From: JAFAMB01 sp963775805
GTDB taxonomy: Bacteria > Verrucomicrobiota > Verrucomicrobiia > Chthoniobacterales > JAFAMB01
Direction of reading: 5' to 3'
DNA: 64,000 nt
NCBI GenBank assembly: GCA_963775805.1
Contig: CAVZKG010000004.1
Span: 186,001-250,000, forward strand
In this document: in pieces, positions 1 through 8,309 of the stretch
Numbering within the stretch: position 1 is the stretch's first letter
How the letters are laid out: each line of letters begins with the position of its first letter
Notes under the pieces: generated by a model
What the model was told of the DNA's origin: nothing
Database searches by the model: none
Seen by the model: the letters and a program-made list of their open reading frames with translations, nothing else
Made by a program: the position numbers and the translations under genes

Positions 1-5
1 GTTCT

Positions 6-758
6 ATGAAAAATCTGGTCGTCTCTCTCCATGATGTTTCGCCCCTGACCCAGGGTTCGTGCGAGGAGATCTTGAGCCAACTCAGCGATTTAGGAGTGGG
101 TCAAACGTCGCTACTGGTGATCCCGAACCACCATGGGCGAGCGCCAATCGCCGAGGATCCGGCCTTTAGAAACTGGCTGGCGCAGAATGTCGAGGCTGGC
201 CATGAACCAGTTTTGCATGGGTATTTTCACCGACGCCCTACGGTCAGAAGTGACTCGCTTCGGAAGAGATTAACAACTGAGTTTTACACGGCCGGAGAGG
301 GGGAGTTTTTTGATTTGTCAATTAATGCCGCATCCGGACTTCTGGAGCGAGGTCTGGCAGATCTCTCGTTTCTGTCGCGAAGAATCGCTGGGTTCGTCGC
401 CCCGGCTTGGTTGCTTGGTTCAAGCGCGGAGACCGCGGTCCGGAATCTCGATTTCCTTTACACGACACGATTGAACAGCGTTCGGCGATTCAGACCAGAC
501 TGCGATCTGCGATCGCAGTCTCTTGTCTGGAGCACCCGTGCCAAATGGCGTGCGACGGCCAGTCTGTTTTGGAACCGTTCACTCTTGTTGAGCCTTGCGG
601 GTGCACCGTTGATGCGAATCGGGATTCATCCGCCCGACCTGCATCACGTGCGCGTCTGGAATCAGATCCGGGAAATCATCGCGGTCGCCGCCCGTTCGAG
701 GGAGTGCGTTTCTTACGAGAAGTTCGTTGAGAAGTTAGATCAACCGCCCCATAGGTAA
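6..758 (+). CDS. DUF2334 polysaccharide-deacetylase-like protein
   Basis: A 250-residue protein with the hallmarks of the DUF2334 branch of the polysaccharide deacetylase (NodB-like) fold: an N-terminal strand with the metal-ligand pair 'LHDVSP' (residues 8-13), a 'HEPVLHGYFH' segment near residues 66-75, an 'FVAPAW' strand near 130 and a C-terminal 'IGIHPPDL' strand. Members are presumed metal-dependent carbohydrate deacetylases, but substrates are mostly unknown. There is no signal peptide, so it probably acts in the cytoplasm. The next gene begins 32 bp downstream on the same strand and fuses a PHP hydrolase to a glycosyltransferase, so both probably act on one glycan or glycolipid. The ATG lies five bases from the window edge, so upstream context is not visible. 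Confidence 0.8.
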   Translation: MKNLVVSLHDVSPLTQGSCEEILSQLSDLGVGQTSLLVIPNHHGRAPIAEDPAFRNWLAQNVEAGHEPVLHGYFHRRPTVRSDSLRKRLTTEFYTAGEGEFFDLSINAASGLLERGLADLSFLSRRIAGFVAPAWLLGSSAETAVRNLDFLYTTRLNSVRRFRPDCDLRSQSLVWSTRAKWRATASLFWNRSLLLSLAGAPLMRIGIHPPDLHHVRVWNQIREIIAVAARSRECVSYEKFVEKLDQPPHR

Positions 759-790
759 CCCTCAGCCGTGAATTGAGGCGCCCCTGATAC

Positions 791-3193
791 ATGCCTGCAA
801 AAGTCGATCTCCACATCCATTCGAAGTTCAGCGACAGATCGGCTGAATGGATTTTTCGACGGTTCGAGTTCCCGGACAGTTATTCCGATCCCAAGGTGTT
901 ATATCGGCGCCTGAAAGAGAAAGGGATGAATTACGTTACGTTCACGGACCACAACTGCATCGACGGTTGCCTGGAGATCGCCTCACTGGAGAATACGTTT
1001 GTCAGCGAGGAACTGACCGCACAGTTCCCGGATGATAACGTGAAAGTTCATCTCCTTTTATGGAACATTACAGAAGCGCAACATAAAGAGGTTCAACCTC
1101 TTAGAAGTAATCTGTACGAAGTCCAGCGATACCTGGCGCAAGCAGGTATCAACCACGCCGTCGCCCATCCGCTCTATGACATGAATCGGCAGCTATCGGC
1201 GGACCATGTCCAAAAGCTGGTTCTGCTGTTCAAACACTTCGAAGGGATAAACGGACTTCGAGATTCGCTGTTGAGCGACACGATGCGGTTCATTTTGAGG
1301 TCTCTGACTCCCGAAACAATTCAGCGATTTTCGGAGCGCCAAAAGTTAGAACCGACACACCCTGAGTCGTGGCGGAAGGTTCTCGTCGCAGGATCGGACG
1401 ACCACGCCGGAATATTTCCAGCATCGGCCTACACAGAAGCACCGGATTGCGATTCCGTTCGGGAATTATTCGACTTTATCCGGAAAGGGGATTGTGTGAT
1501 CCGGGGACAGGGTGGCACCCCATTGGTTATAGCGCACGGTCTCTACAACACGGCCTACCGGTTTGCGAAAGACAAGTACGCAACCGCGGTCAGCCCGAAC
1601 CTCGCGTTTCTCGAGATTGTTTTTTCCCGATTTATGGAGGGAAAAAATCCGACGAATTTCACCCTAGGCGAGAAAATTGCCATGCTTTCCAGCGGGATTC
1701 TGTCGGGGAAGATTTTCGAGTTGGTGAAACCTGCAAATCTTTCGATCTGGCCGGATTTGGCGAACTATTTTGGAAGCTCGGATGTGCAGGCGCAGATTGC
1801 AAAGGAGACCGAGGGTGTCAACGAGCCGGAGCGTCGTGCTTTTCTGATGGTCGCGCTTGTGTTTAATCAGTTGGCATTTCGGTTTTTTCAGCGGTTTGTG
1901 CAGCAGATTACCGCCGGCAGTGTGGTCGAAGCTGTGCAGGCCTTAAGCGCCTTATTGCCGATGGGCTTTTTGCTTGGCCCCTATTTTTATGGATTTCACA
2001 GTCAAGCGCCTTCACGCAAACGGTTGACAGAGATTTGTTCAGCAACAGTGAATTTCATTCCGGACGTTCTTCAAAATACGAAACGTGCATGGTTCACCGA
2101 CACTCTTGAGGATGTGAACGGCGTTGCGACGACCATTCGAAAAATGGCCGCCGCGGCATACGAGACTGGGGCTGATTTGATTGTCGCAGCGTCAAGACAG
2201 CGGATCAACATTTCGGAAGTTCCGATCAAGAATTTTCCGCCCATCGGGGAGTTCGAACTGCCTGAATATGAGCTGCAAAAGCTTAGTTTCCCTCCGGTGC
2301 TGCACATCCTGGATTACGTGCAAAGGGAACGGTTCACCGAACTGATCATCAGCACCCCGGGCCCGGTGGGATTATCGGCGCTTTTGGCTGCTAAGATGTT
2401 GGACCTGAAGACGGTCGGAATCTATCACACAGATTTTCCGCAATACGTGCGAGTCCTGACACAGGATAACTACATGGAAACGATGGCGTGGAGTTATATG
2501 CAATGGTTCTACTCCCAGTTGGACGTTGTGTATGTCAACTCAGAGCACTACCGCCAGCGCTGGATCGAACGTGGGATTGCTGCCGAAAGGCTGAAGATCC
2601 TTCCACGCGGAATTGATACGGCGCTTTTCACACCGGAAAGCCGGACCGAGGTATTTTGGAAGAAATACGGCAAGAAACCGGAAGAGATCGGGTTGCTATA
2701 TGTTGGAAGGGTTTCAAAGGAGAAGAACCTGGACATCGCAGTTTCAGCAGTTCGGCAACTCGCGAGCGAAGGACTCCCGGTTCGGTTCCTGGTCGTCGGC
2801 GACGGTCCTTATTTACGAGAATTGCGTCAAACGGTGCCGGAAGCGTGCTATACGGGGTATCTCCGTGCAGCAGAGCTGGCGACCGCGTACGCGTCGAGCG
2901 ACATTTTTGTGTTTCCGAGCACAACAGACACATTCGGCAACGTTGTTCTGGAAGCTAAAGCGGCCGGTCTGCCTTGCGTGGTTTCAGACCAGGGGGGCCC
3001 CTGTGAGTTGATCTCGAACGGAATCGACGGGTTTATCACCAGGGCACTCGATGTTGGGGATTTTTCGCGTGTGTTACGACTGTTGTGCAAAGATGGGAAG
3101 TTGCGGGCTAAAATGGGCGAGCAAGCCAGAAATAGGGTGGAAAATCGTAACTGGAACAATGCATTTCGCCAGTTCTGGAATGAAACCCTTTGA
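791..3193 (+). CDS. PHP-domain / GT4 glycosyltransferase fusion
   Basis: An 800-residue two-part protein. The N-terminal part is a PHP-type metallohydrolase domain: 'DLHIHS' (residues 6-11), 'TFTDHN' near 50, 'NHAVAHPL' near 121 and 'AGSDDHAG' near 200 supply the usual His/Asp metal ligands. From about residue 500 to the end it is a GT-B glycosyltransferase of family 4: an 'IYHTDFPQY' acceptor-side motif, 'ILPRGIDTALF', 'LYVGRVSKEKNLD', and the donor-site segment 'PSTTDTFGNVVLEAKAAG' with the E-x7-E pattern. By family it transfers a sugar from a nucleotide donor, resembling mannosyltransferases that build glycolipids. The PHP half could remove a phosphate or deacylate the same product. The middle (about 230-480) is not recognised. 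Likely co-transcribed with the DUF2334 gene upstream. Confidence 0.85.
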   Translation: MPAKVDLHIHSKFSDRSAEWIFRRFEFPDSYSDPKVLYRRLKEKGMNYVTFTDHNCIDGCLEIASLENTFVSEELTAQFPDDNVKVHLLLWNITEAQHKEVQPLRSNLYEVQRYLAQAGINHAVAHPLYDMNRQLSADHVQKLVLLFKHFEGINGLRDSLLSDTMRFILRSLTPETIQRFSERQKLEPTHPESWRKVLVAGSDDHAGIFPASAYTEAPDCDSVRELFDFIRKGDCVIRGQGGTPLVIAHGLYNTAYRFAKDKYATAVSPNLAFLEIVFSRFMEGKNPTNFTLGEKIAMLSSGILSGKIFELVKPANLSIWPDLANYFGSSDVQAQIAKETEGVNEPERRAFLMVALVFNQLAFRFFQRFVQQITAGSVVEAVQALSALLPMGFLLGPYFYGFHSQAPSRKRLTEICSATVNFIPDVLQNTKRAWFTDTLEDVNGVATTIRKMAAAAYETGADLIVAASRQRINISEVPIKNFPPIGEFELPEYELQKLSFPPVLHILDYVQRERFTELIISTPGPVGLSALLAAKMLDLKTVGIYHTDFPQYVRVLTQDNYMETMAWSYMQWFYSQLDVVYVNSEHYRQRWIERGIAAERLKILPRGIDTALFTPESRTEVFWKKYGKKPEEIGLLYVGRVSKEKNLDIAVSAVRQLASEGLPVRFLVVGDGPYLRELRQTVPEACYTGYLRAAELATAYASSDIFVFPSTTDTFGNVVLEAKAAGLPCVVSDQGGPCELISNGIDGFITRALDVGDFSRVLRLLCKDGKLRAKMGEQARNRVENRNWNNAFRQFWNETL

Positions 3194-3241
3194 AAATCTG
3201 AGTTGCAATCAATCCGTCCTCCGTTACCTTCCGAACCTGCT

Positions 3242-3511
3242 ATGGCGAAGAAGTCTTGGATTGAAAGGAATAAGCGGAAGCTGAAGACAGTTCAAAAGTA
3301 TGCCGCGATTCGTGCTGAACTGAAGGCGAAAGGCGACTACGAAGGTTTGGCGCAACTTCCGCGGGATGCCAGTCCGACTCGCTTGGTCAATCGTTGTCAG
3401 GAAAGTGGACGGCGACGCGGATTCATACGTCGTTTTCGTCTGTCCCGTATCGCATTTCGTGAACTTGCTTCCCAGGGAATGATTCCCGGGGTCACGAAAT
3501 CGAGTTGGTAG
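3242..3511 (+). CDS. rpsN: 30S ribosomal protein S14
   Basis: An 89-residue basic protein of the long, zinc-independent S14 type: it begins with 'AKKSWIERN', has the conserved 'RLVNRCQESGRRRGFIRRF' core and ends 'GMIPGVTKSSW'. It lacks the CxxC pairs of the short zinc form. S14 binds the 16S rRNA 3' domain in the head of the small subunit. The ATG at 3242 was chosen because homologues begin MAKK/MAKT; an in-frame extension to 3203 adds residues unlike the family. No clear Shine-Dalgarno is seen. It stands alone here rather than in a ribosomal-protein operon. Confidence 0.95.
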   Translation: MAKKSWIERNKRKLKTVQKYAAIRAELKAKGDYEGLAQLPRDASPTRLVNRCQESGRRRGFIRRFRLSRIAFRELASQGMIPGVTKSSW

Positions 3512-3646
3512 ACTCTGCACAAGAGTCCACCGCAGGATTTTCATCGTCTCATTTGCCTTATTGGATAGTTTAAAGGTGGCATCTACGGGCTTGACTGCCC
3601 GCGAGTTGGCTGCCGTTTTGAAGTCTCACAAACTTCTGCATCGTGG

Positions 3647-5086
3647 TTGGAGGCGATTGAATCGGTGATAACGGTAATTCCATTTCTGCTGGCTATTGCC
3701 GGTTCCGGCGATGAGGAGGCGCAACTTGCCTCGCCCAGTTCTGTTCTTTTTAATTTGTTCGTCATCCTGCTGCTGGTTTTCCTGAACGGGTTTTTCGTTG
3801 CCTCCGAGTTTGCACTTGTCAAAGTCCGGTCTAGCCAGCTGGAAGCGATCGACGAAACAGATAAAAAAGCAGCACTCGCTCGCCGGCTGATTTCTCAGCT
3901 CGACGCGTATCTTTCCGCGACCCAGCTCGGTATCACACTCGCGAGTCTTGCGCTGGGCTGGATCGGTGAACCGTATGTTGCCAGCTTAATTCGACCGATT
4001 CTGGTCCATATCGGCATTAATTCACCTGGAATCGTAAAGGCTGTTTCGATCGCACTCGGCTTCGGAATTATCACCTACTTGCACATTGTACTAGGAGAGG
4101 TAACGCCGAAGTGGCTCGGAATTCAAAAGGCGCTGGCGATCAGCCTTTGGATCAGCCCACCACTTCACCTCTTTTACACCATTTTCAGGCCCGCGATCTG
4201 GTTTCTTCAGGCCTCCTCAACGTGGATAATGAGAACCGTTTTTCGGACGGACCCGGTAGCTGACACAGAACTCGCGCACAGCGAAGCGGAGTTACGAGTC
4301 ATCTTGACCGAGAATGAGGATCAGGCGACCGGAGGCACGGAGCTCGGGAACGAGTTGCTTATCAATGCCCTCGATTTTCGACAGAGAGTGGTCCGAGATA
4401 TCATGACGCCACGAGGCGATGTGATTTATCTCGATATGCAGGATTCCTTCGATGCCAACGTACAGGTTGCGATCGAATCTGGACATACTCGTTTTCCGCT
4501 CGTCCAGGGTCACCTCGACAACACGGTAGGATTGATCCACATCAAGGATCTAATGCGTGAAATGAAGAGTGACAGGCATGATCTCCTGGCAATTAAGAGG
4601 GAGTTGATGCCCGTACCCGAATTCATGCCGCTGGAGAAGCTTCTCCGGCAGTTTTTGGCGAAAAGGAGTCATTTTGCTGTAGTCGTAGACGAATACGGAG
4701 GCGCGGTCGGCATCGTCACACTCGACAACGTCGTGGGCGAACTCGTTGGCGAGATCAAAGACGAGTTTGACCTGGAGCAGGTCAAAGAATTCGTCCGTCT
4801 GAACGACGACGAGTTTGTGGTCCAAGGGCAACTAGTTCTTTATGAACTGAAAACCCTCGCAAATTTGGAGTTGGAGAATTCGGAGGTCAGCACGATCGGA
4901 GGTTACGTCGTCCAGTTGCTGGGTCACCTGCCGAAACAGGGGGAGCAGGTCCAGATCGACAGCTATCTCGTGACAATCACTCAGACCGACGGGCGCAGGA
5001 TTCTGCAATTACACTTTATGAAACAGTCGCCGCCGGCTGCCTCGACCGAAGATAGAGCTACGGCCGACGATCCGCGATCAGAGTAG
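3647..5086 (+). CDS. CNNM/CorC-type membrane protein with CBS domains
   Basis: A 479-residue protein with the three-part CNNM/HlyC-CorC architecture. It has an N-terminal DUF21 transmembrane domain (about residues 20-200, with 'NGFFVASEFALVKVRSS' and several hydrophobic spans), a central CBS pair ('VVRDIMTPRGDVIYLD' near 245 and 'HFAVVVDEYGGAVGIVTLDNVVGELVGEI' near 340-370) and a C-terminal CorC_HlyC transporter-associated domain (about 380-460). The family is linked to magnesium or cobalt efflux; 'hemolysin' is a historical label. The TTG at 3647 gives the longest frame and a GTG at 3665 is an equally good start. The last nine bases overlap the end of convergent ftsY. Confidence 0.88.
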   Translation: MEAIESVITVIPFLLAIAGSGDEEAQLASPSSVLFNLFVILLLVFLNGFFVASEFALVKVRSSQLEAIDETDKKAALARRLISQLDAYLSATQLGITLASLALGWIGEPYVASLIRPILVHIGINSPGIVKAVSIALGFGIITYLHIVLGEVTPKWLGIQKALAISLWISPPLHLFYTIFRPAIWFLQASSTWIMRTVFRTDPVADTELAHSEAELRVILTENEDQATGGTELGNELLINALDFRQRVVRDIMTPRGDVIYLDMQDSFDANVQVAIESGHTRFPLVQGHLDNTVGLIHIKDLMREMKSDRHDLLAIKRELMPVPEFMPLEKLLRQFLAKRSHFAVVVDEYGGAVGIVTLDNVVGELVGEIKDEFDLEQVKEFVRLNDDEFVVQGQLVLYELKTLANLELENSEVSTIGGYVVQLLGHLPKQGEQVQIDSYLVTITQTDGRRILQLHFMKQSPPAASTEDRATADDPRSE

Positions 5087-5926
5087 ATTCGCGACGAATT
5101 CGTCTCGATCGAAATAGCGAAGATCGCTCGGCTTCTCACCTGTGCCGATGAAACGCGGGGGAATCTCCAGTTCGTCTTGAATTGCGACCGCGATACCGCC
5201 TTTGCCCGACCCATCTAGCTTCGTGACGATTACTCCGGTGAGGCCGATCGCTTGCTTAAACTCTCTAGCCTGCACAAGCGCGTTGCTGCCGGTTGTTGCG
5301 TCGACGACCAGCAGGTTTTCGTGCGGCGCTTGCTCGTCATGCTTGCCCAGCGTCCGAACGATTTTGCCAAGCTCCTGCATCAAGTTGTTCTTCGTGTGCA
5401 GGCGTCCGGCCGTATCGCATATCAGAAACTCGATGTTCCGTTTGTGCGCCGCAGAATAAGCGTCGTAACAAAGGGCCGCTGGATCGGCATTGTATTCACC
5501 CGTTACGATCTCTACCTGAAGACGATTTGCCCATATTTTAAGTTGTTCGATGGCGGCGGCTCGAAATGTATCGGCAGCCGCAAGCATCACGGTGTGGCGA
5601 TTCTGTTTCAGGAGGAATGCCAGTTTCGCAGTGGAAGTTGTCTTTCCGGTTCCGTTGACACCCGCCATCAAAATCACTTTTGGACGATTTGGCAACGGCC
5701 GGAGTTTCGGGTTCGCGATCGGGAGAATCTGTTCGATTTGCCTGCGTGTGACTTCTACGATGTCGTCCGCGGTGATTTTGTCGGAGCGATTGCGCAGTTC
5801 TTCAACGATTCGGAGCGTCATCGGGACTCCGATATCGGCTCGAATCAGGCTCTCCTCCAGGTCATCCCAATCAACGGCCTTACCACCGAATCGAGAGAGC
5901 AAATCTCTAAAAATCCCGAAAGCCAT
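5078..5926 (-). CDS. ftsY: Signal recognition particle receptor FtsY
   Basis: A 282-residue NG-domain GTPase. The N domain is a four-helix bundle (1-80). The G domain carries the P-loop 'GVNGTGKTT' (89-97), 'DTFRAAA' (119-125), 'DTAGR' (171-175) and 'TKLDG' (235-239). It is the membrane-side partner of Ffh that delivers ribosome-nascent chain complexes to SecYEG. The acidic A domain seen in E. coli is absent, as in many phyla. It is the last gene of a block ribBA-ribH-nusB-ftsY, three bases after nusB, which suggests co-transcription and coupling. Its 3' end overlaps the convergent CNNM/CorC gene by nine bases. Confidence 0.95.
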   Translation of the reverse strand: MAFGIFRDLLSRFGGKAVDWDDLEESLIRADIGVPMTLRIVEELRNRSDKITADDIVEVTRRQIEQILPIANPKLRPLPNRPKVILMAGVNGTGKTTSTAKLAFLLKQNRHTVMLAAADTFRAAAIEQLKIWANRLQVEIVTGEYNADPAALCYDAYSAAHKRNIEFLICDTAGRLHTKNNLMQELGKIVRTLGKHDEQAPHENLLVVDATTGSNALVQAREFKQAIGLTGVIVTKLDGSGKGGIAVAIQDELEIPPRFIGTGEKPSDLRYFDRDEFVANLL

Positions 5927-5929
5927 ACA

Positions 5930-6373
5930 CTACGTCACCTGGTTCGAAGCGGTCCGCAAAGGGCGGTTCAGATCGAGTTTTACCCGATCCAGAACGCCGT
6001 TTACAAATTTCCCGGATTCTTCAGTTCCATATTTTTTCGCGATATCTATGGCTTCATTGATAGCGACAATCGGAGGGACATCCTCCGCGTAGAGCATTTC
6101 GTAAATCGCCATTCGCAGGATATTGCGATCGACTGCGGAGATTCTGCGTAGTTCGTAGTTCGCCGTGTATTTGCTGATCTTCTCGTCAATTGTGACTTGG
6201 TTTGTGACGATCCCGCTTAAAAGATTGGTGGCGAAGGTCTGAACTCCGAGGGCCGCGGGACGAAATGCCCAAAATGACTCGAAATCTGCGGCAGCCAGCG
6301 GTTGTCGCGCGTTCAAATCCCAATGAAATAAAAGCTGCAGTGTGACTTCTCTGGCTTCGCGGCGTTTGCCCAT
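5930..6373 (-). CDS. nusB: Transcription antitermination factor NusB
   Basis: A 147-residue all-alpha protein of normal NusB length, starting 'MGKRREAREVTLQLLFHWD' and containing the C-terminal signature 'DRNILRMAIYEMLY...PIVAINEAIDIAKKYGTEESGKFVNGVLD'. NusB with NusE (S10) binds boxA RNA in rRNA operons and supports antitermination. It lies five bases after ribH and three before ftsY on the same strand; ribH-nusB linkage is common in bacteria. The ATG at 6373 fits the family N-terminus. Confidence 0.96.
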   Translation of the reverse strand: MGKRREAREVTLQLLFHWDLNARQPLAAADFESFWAFRPAALGVQTFATNLLSGIVTNQVTIDEKISKYTANYELRRISAVDRNILRMAIYEMLYAEDVPPIVAINEAIDIAKKYGTEESGKFVNGVLDRVKLDLNRPLRTASNQVT

Positions 6374-6378
6374 ACGAG

Positions 6379-6858
6379 CTACCCTTTTTCCGGAATCTGC
6401 CGAAGGGTCCGAATGATTCGTATCGCGGCCCGTGCGGCTTCGGTTCCACGATTTATGTTGGGTGACAAGCAGCGAATCTTGGCCTGCTCTTCGTTCTTTG
6501 CAACCAGAACCTCGTGAAGGACAGGAATCATCTCGCTCAAACTGATATGCATCAATGCGTCAGTGACCGCTGTTGCTATTAACGACGCGTGTAGTGTTTC
6601 TCCGTCGAAGATCAGACCAAACGCCAGTATCGCATCTGGTTTCTGATGCTTGGCAATTGACTTAACGGCGATCGGGATTTCGAATGAACCCGGCACTCGG
6701 ACTAGGGAAACCGATGCGTTCGGTGCGATAGTCACAAGCTCTTCAGTTGCAAACCGGACCAGTCCATTCACGTAGATTTCGTTGTACTCGCTCGCGACGA
6801 TTGCGATTCGGAGAGCGTCGTTTGCAGGTTCTGGCTGCGTCGGAAATTCTGTCGACAT
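6379..6858 (-). CDS. ribH: 6,7-dimethyl-8-ribityllumazine synthase
   Basis: A 159-residue lumazine synthase that condenses 5-amino-6-ribitylaminouracil with 3,4-dihydroxy-2-butanone 4-phosphate, the penultimate step of riboflavin synthesis. Visible family features are 'RIAIVASEYNEIYVNGL' at the N-terminus, 'VRVPGSFEIPIAVKSIA' (about 55-70) and 'AFGLIFDGETLH' near 80. The following segment reads 'SLIATAVTDALMHISL' where many homologues have the His-rich 'GDT.H.....V' pattern, so the 'FGLIFDGET' loop is slightly divergent. It sits between ribBA (140 bp upstream) and nusB (5 bp downstream). No FMN riboswitch is visible in the 140-bp gap. Confidence 0.93.
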   Translation of the reverse strand: MSTEFPTQPEPANDALRIAIVASEYNEIYVNGLVRFATEELVTIAPNASVSLVRVPGSFEIPIAVKSIAKHQKPDAILAFGLIFDGETLHASLIATAVTDALMHISLSEMIPVLHEVLVAKNEEQAKIRCLSPNINRGTEAARAAIRIIRTLRQIPEKG

Positions 6859-6997
6859 GAGTGCCCGACGATACTCATTCGCAGTGGGCCTGCAAGAACC
6901 GCATTCTAGCTCATCGATTTCAGTAACTGAACGGGTTGCGAAATCTGATTGCTATCGCGCATTTTTACCGCATTCCCCGTCGTGAACTCTCTTATTT

Positions 6998-8197
6998 CTA
7001 AAGAAGATGCCCCATCTTCTCGCGCTTGGTTTCGAGGTAGCGGGCATTGTGCGGGTTAGCTTCGGCTTTGATCGGAAGCTGCTCGACTATGTTCAGGCCG
7101 TACCCTTCCAGTCCGACAACTTTTTTCGGATTATTGGTCAGGAGGCGGATTTGGCGTACGCCGAGATCGACTAAAATCTGGGCACCGGTGCCGTATTCAC
7201 GTAGATCAGTGGGGAAGCCGAGTTTTTCGTTCGCTTCGACTGTATCAAACCCCTGTTCCTGGAGTTTGTATGCGCGGATCTTGGCGGCAAGGCCAATACC
7301 GCGTCCCTCCTGTCGCATATAAACGAGAACTCCCGAACCTGCCTCGTCGATATGTTGAAGAGCGGATTGCAACTGGTCGCCACAATCGCATCTTTGTGAA
7401 CCAAAGACGTCACCAGTGAGGCATTCGCTGTGCACTCGAACGAGCGTCGGCTTTTCAGGAGAGATTGATCCTTTCACCAGGGCGAGGTGATGGACGTCGT
7501 CGATCACCGAACGGTATAGGTGCAGTTGGAAATCGCCGTAGTTGGTGGGCAGGTCAACGATCTCGAGACGCTCGATTAATACTTCTCTGGCGCGCCGGTA
7601 GGCAATCAAGTCTTCGATCGAGCAGATTTTGAGATTGTGTTTCCGTTTGAACTCGAGCAGGTGCGGCAATCTAGCCATTGAACCATCTTCATTCACCACC
7701 TCGGCTAGAACGCCAGCAGGTGTCAATCCAGCCAGCCTTGCAAGATCGACCGCGGCTTCGGTGTGTCCCGCGCGCCGGAGCACACCGCCTTCGCGGTACC
7801 GTAACGGAAAGACGTGGCCGGGCCGCACAAGGTCTTGTGCGTCGGTGCGAGGGTCAGACAAAAGCCGGATGGTGCGCGATCTGTCGGCGGCGGAAATACC
7901 CGTGGAGACTCCTTCCTTGGCATCCACGGAAATCGTGTATGCGGTTCGCATCGATTCCGTATTGCGAACGGTCATGAGCGGTAACTCCAGGCGATCGAGA
8001 TCTTTGCCTTCCATCGGAACACAGATGACGCCCGAAGTGTACCGGATCATAAAGTTGATCAGTTCAGGCGTTGCTTTCTCCGCAGGCAGAATCAAGTCAC
8101 CTTCGTTCTCGCGATGGGCGTCATCGGTTACGATGACCAAATGGCCTTGACGGATTTCGTCGAGGACCTCTTCGATCGGATCAAACACAACGTTCAT
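6998..8197 (-). CDS. ribBA: Bifunctional DHBP synthase / GTP cyclohydrolase II
   Basis: A 399-residue fusion supplying both precursors of riboflavin. The N-terminal half is 3,4-dihydroxy-2-butanone-4-phosphate synthase, with the acidic loop 'DDAHRENEGDL' (25-35) and 'RPGHVFPLRYREGGVLRRAGHTEAAVDL' (about 125-152). The C-terminal half is GTP cyclohydrolase II, with the zinc-binding 'SECLTGDVFGSQRCDCGDQL' (three Cys, near 255-275), 'YMRQEGRGIGL' and 'DLREYGTGAQIL'. Both active sites look complete. It heads the ribBA-ribH-nusB-ftsY block and diverges from fcl; the gap shows no RFN-type element. Confidence 0.96.
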   Translation of the reverse strand: MNVVFDPIEEVLDEIRQGHLVIVTDDAHRENEGDLILPAEKATPELINFMIRYTSGVICVPMEGKDLDRLELPLMTVRNTESMRTAYTISVDAKEGVSTGISAADRSRTIRLLSDPRTDAQDLVRPGHVFPLRYREGGVLRRAGHTEAAVDLARLAGLTPAGVLAEVVNEDGSMARLPHLLEFKRKHNLKICSIEDLIAYRRAREVLIERLEIVDLPTNYGDFQLHLYRSVIDDVHHLALVKGSISPEKPTLVRVHSECLTGDVFGSQRCDCGDQLQSALQHIDEAGSGVLVYMRQEGRGIGLAAKIRAYKLQEQGFDTVEANEKLGFPTDLREYGTGAQILVDLGVRQIRLLTNNPKKVVGLEGYGLNIVEQLPIKAEANPHNARYLETKREKMGHLL

Positions 8198-8309
8198 ACG
8201 ATGTTACCATTCTCTTGGAATTTTGACTATCGTCAAACTCGATGCGAAACCGGGTGTCGTTCCATCGTCGTTTGACGACTGCAGGAAATCCCAGTACGGA
8301 AGAAGCTCT

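Noticed and set aside
3570..3664. A roughly 30-residue leader frame ahead of the CNNM/CorC gene
   Set aside because: It starts with GTG, has no clear ribosome site and no recognisable attenuator structure; likely chance.
5252..6151. Long plus-strand frame of 299 residues
   Set aside because: It is antisense to ftsY and nusB, both of which are clear; no recognisable domain.
6859..6997. FMN riboswitch between ribBA and ribH
   Set aside because: The gap lacks the conserved RFN sequence blocks and multi-stem pattern; none was seen upstream of ribBA either.
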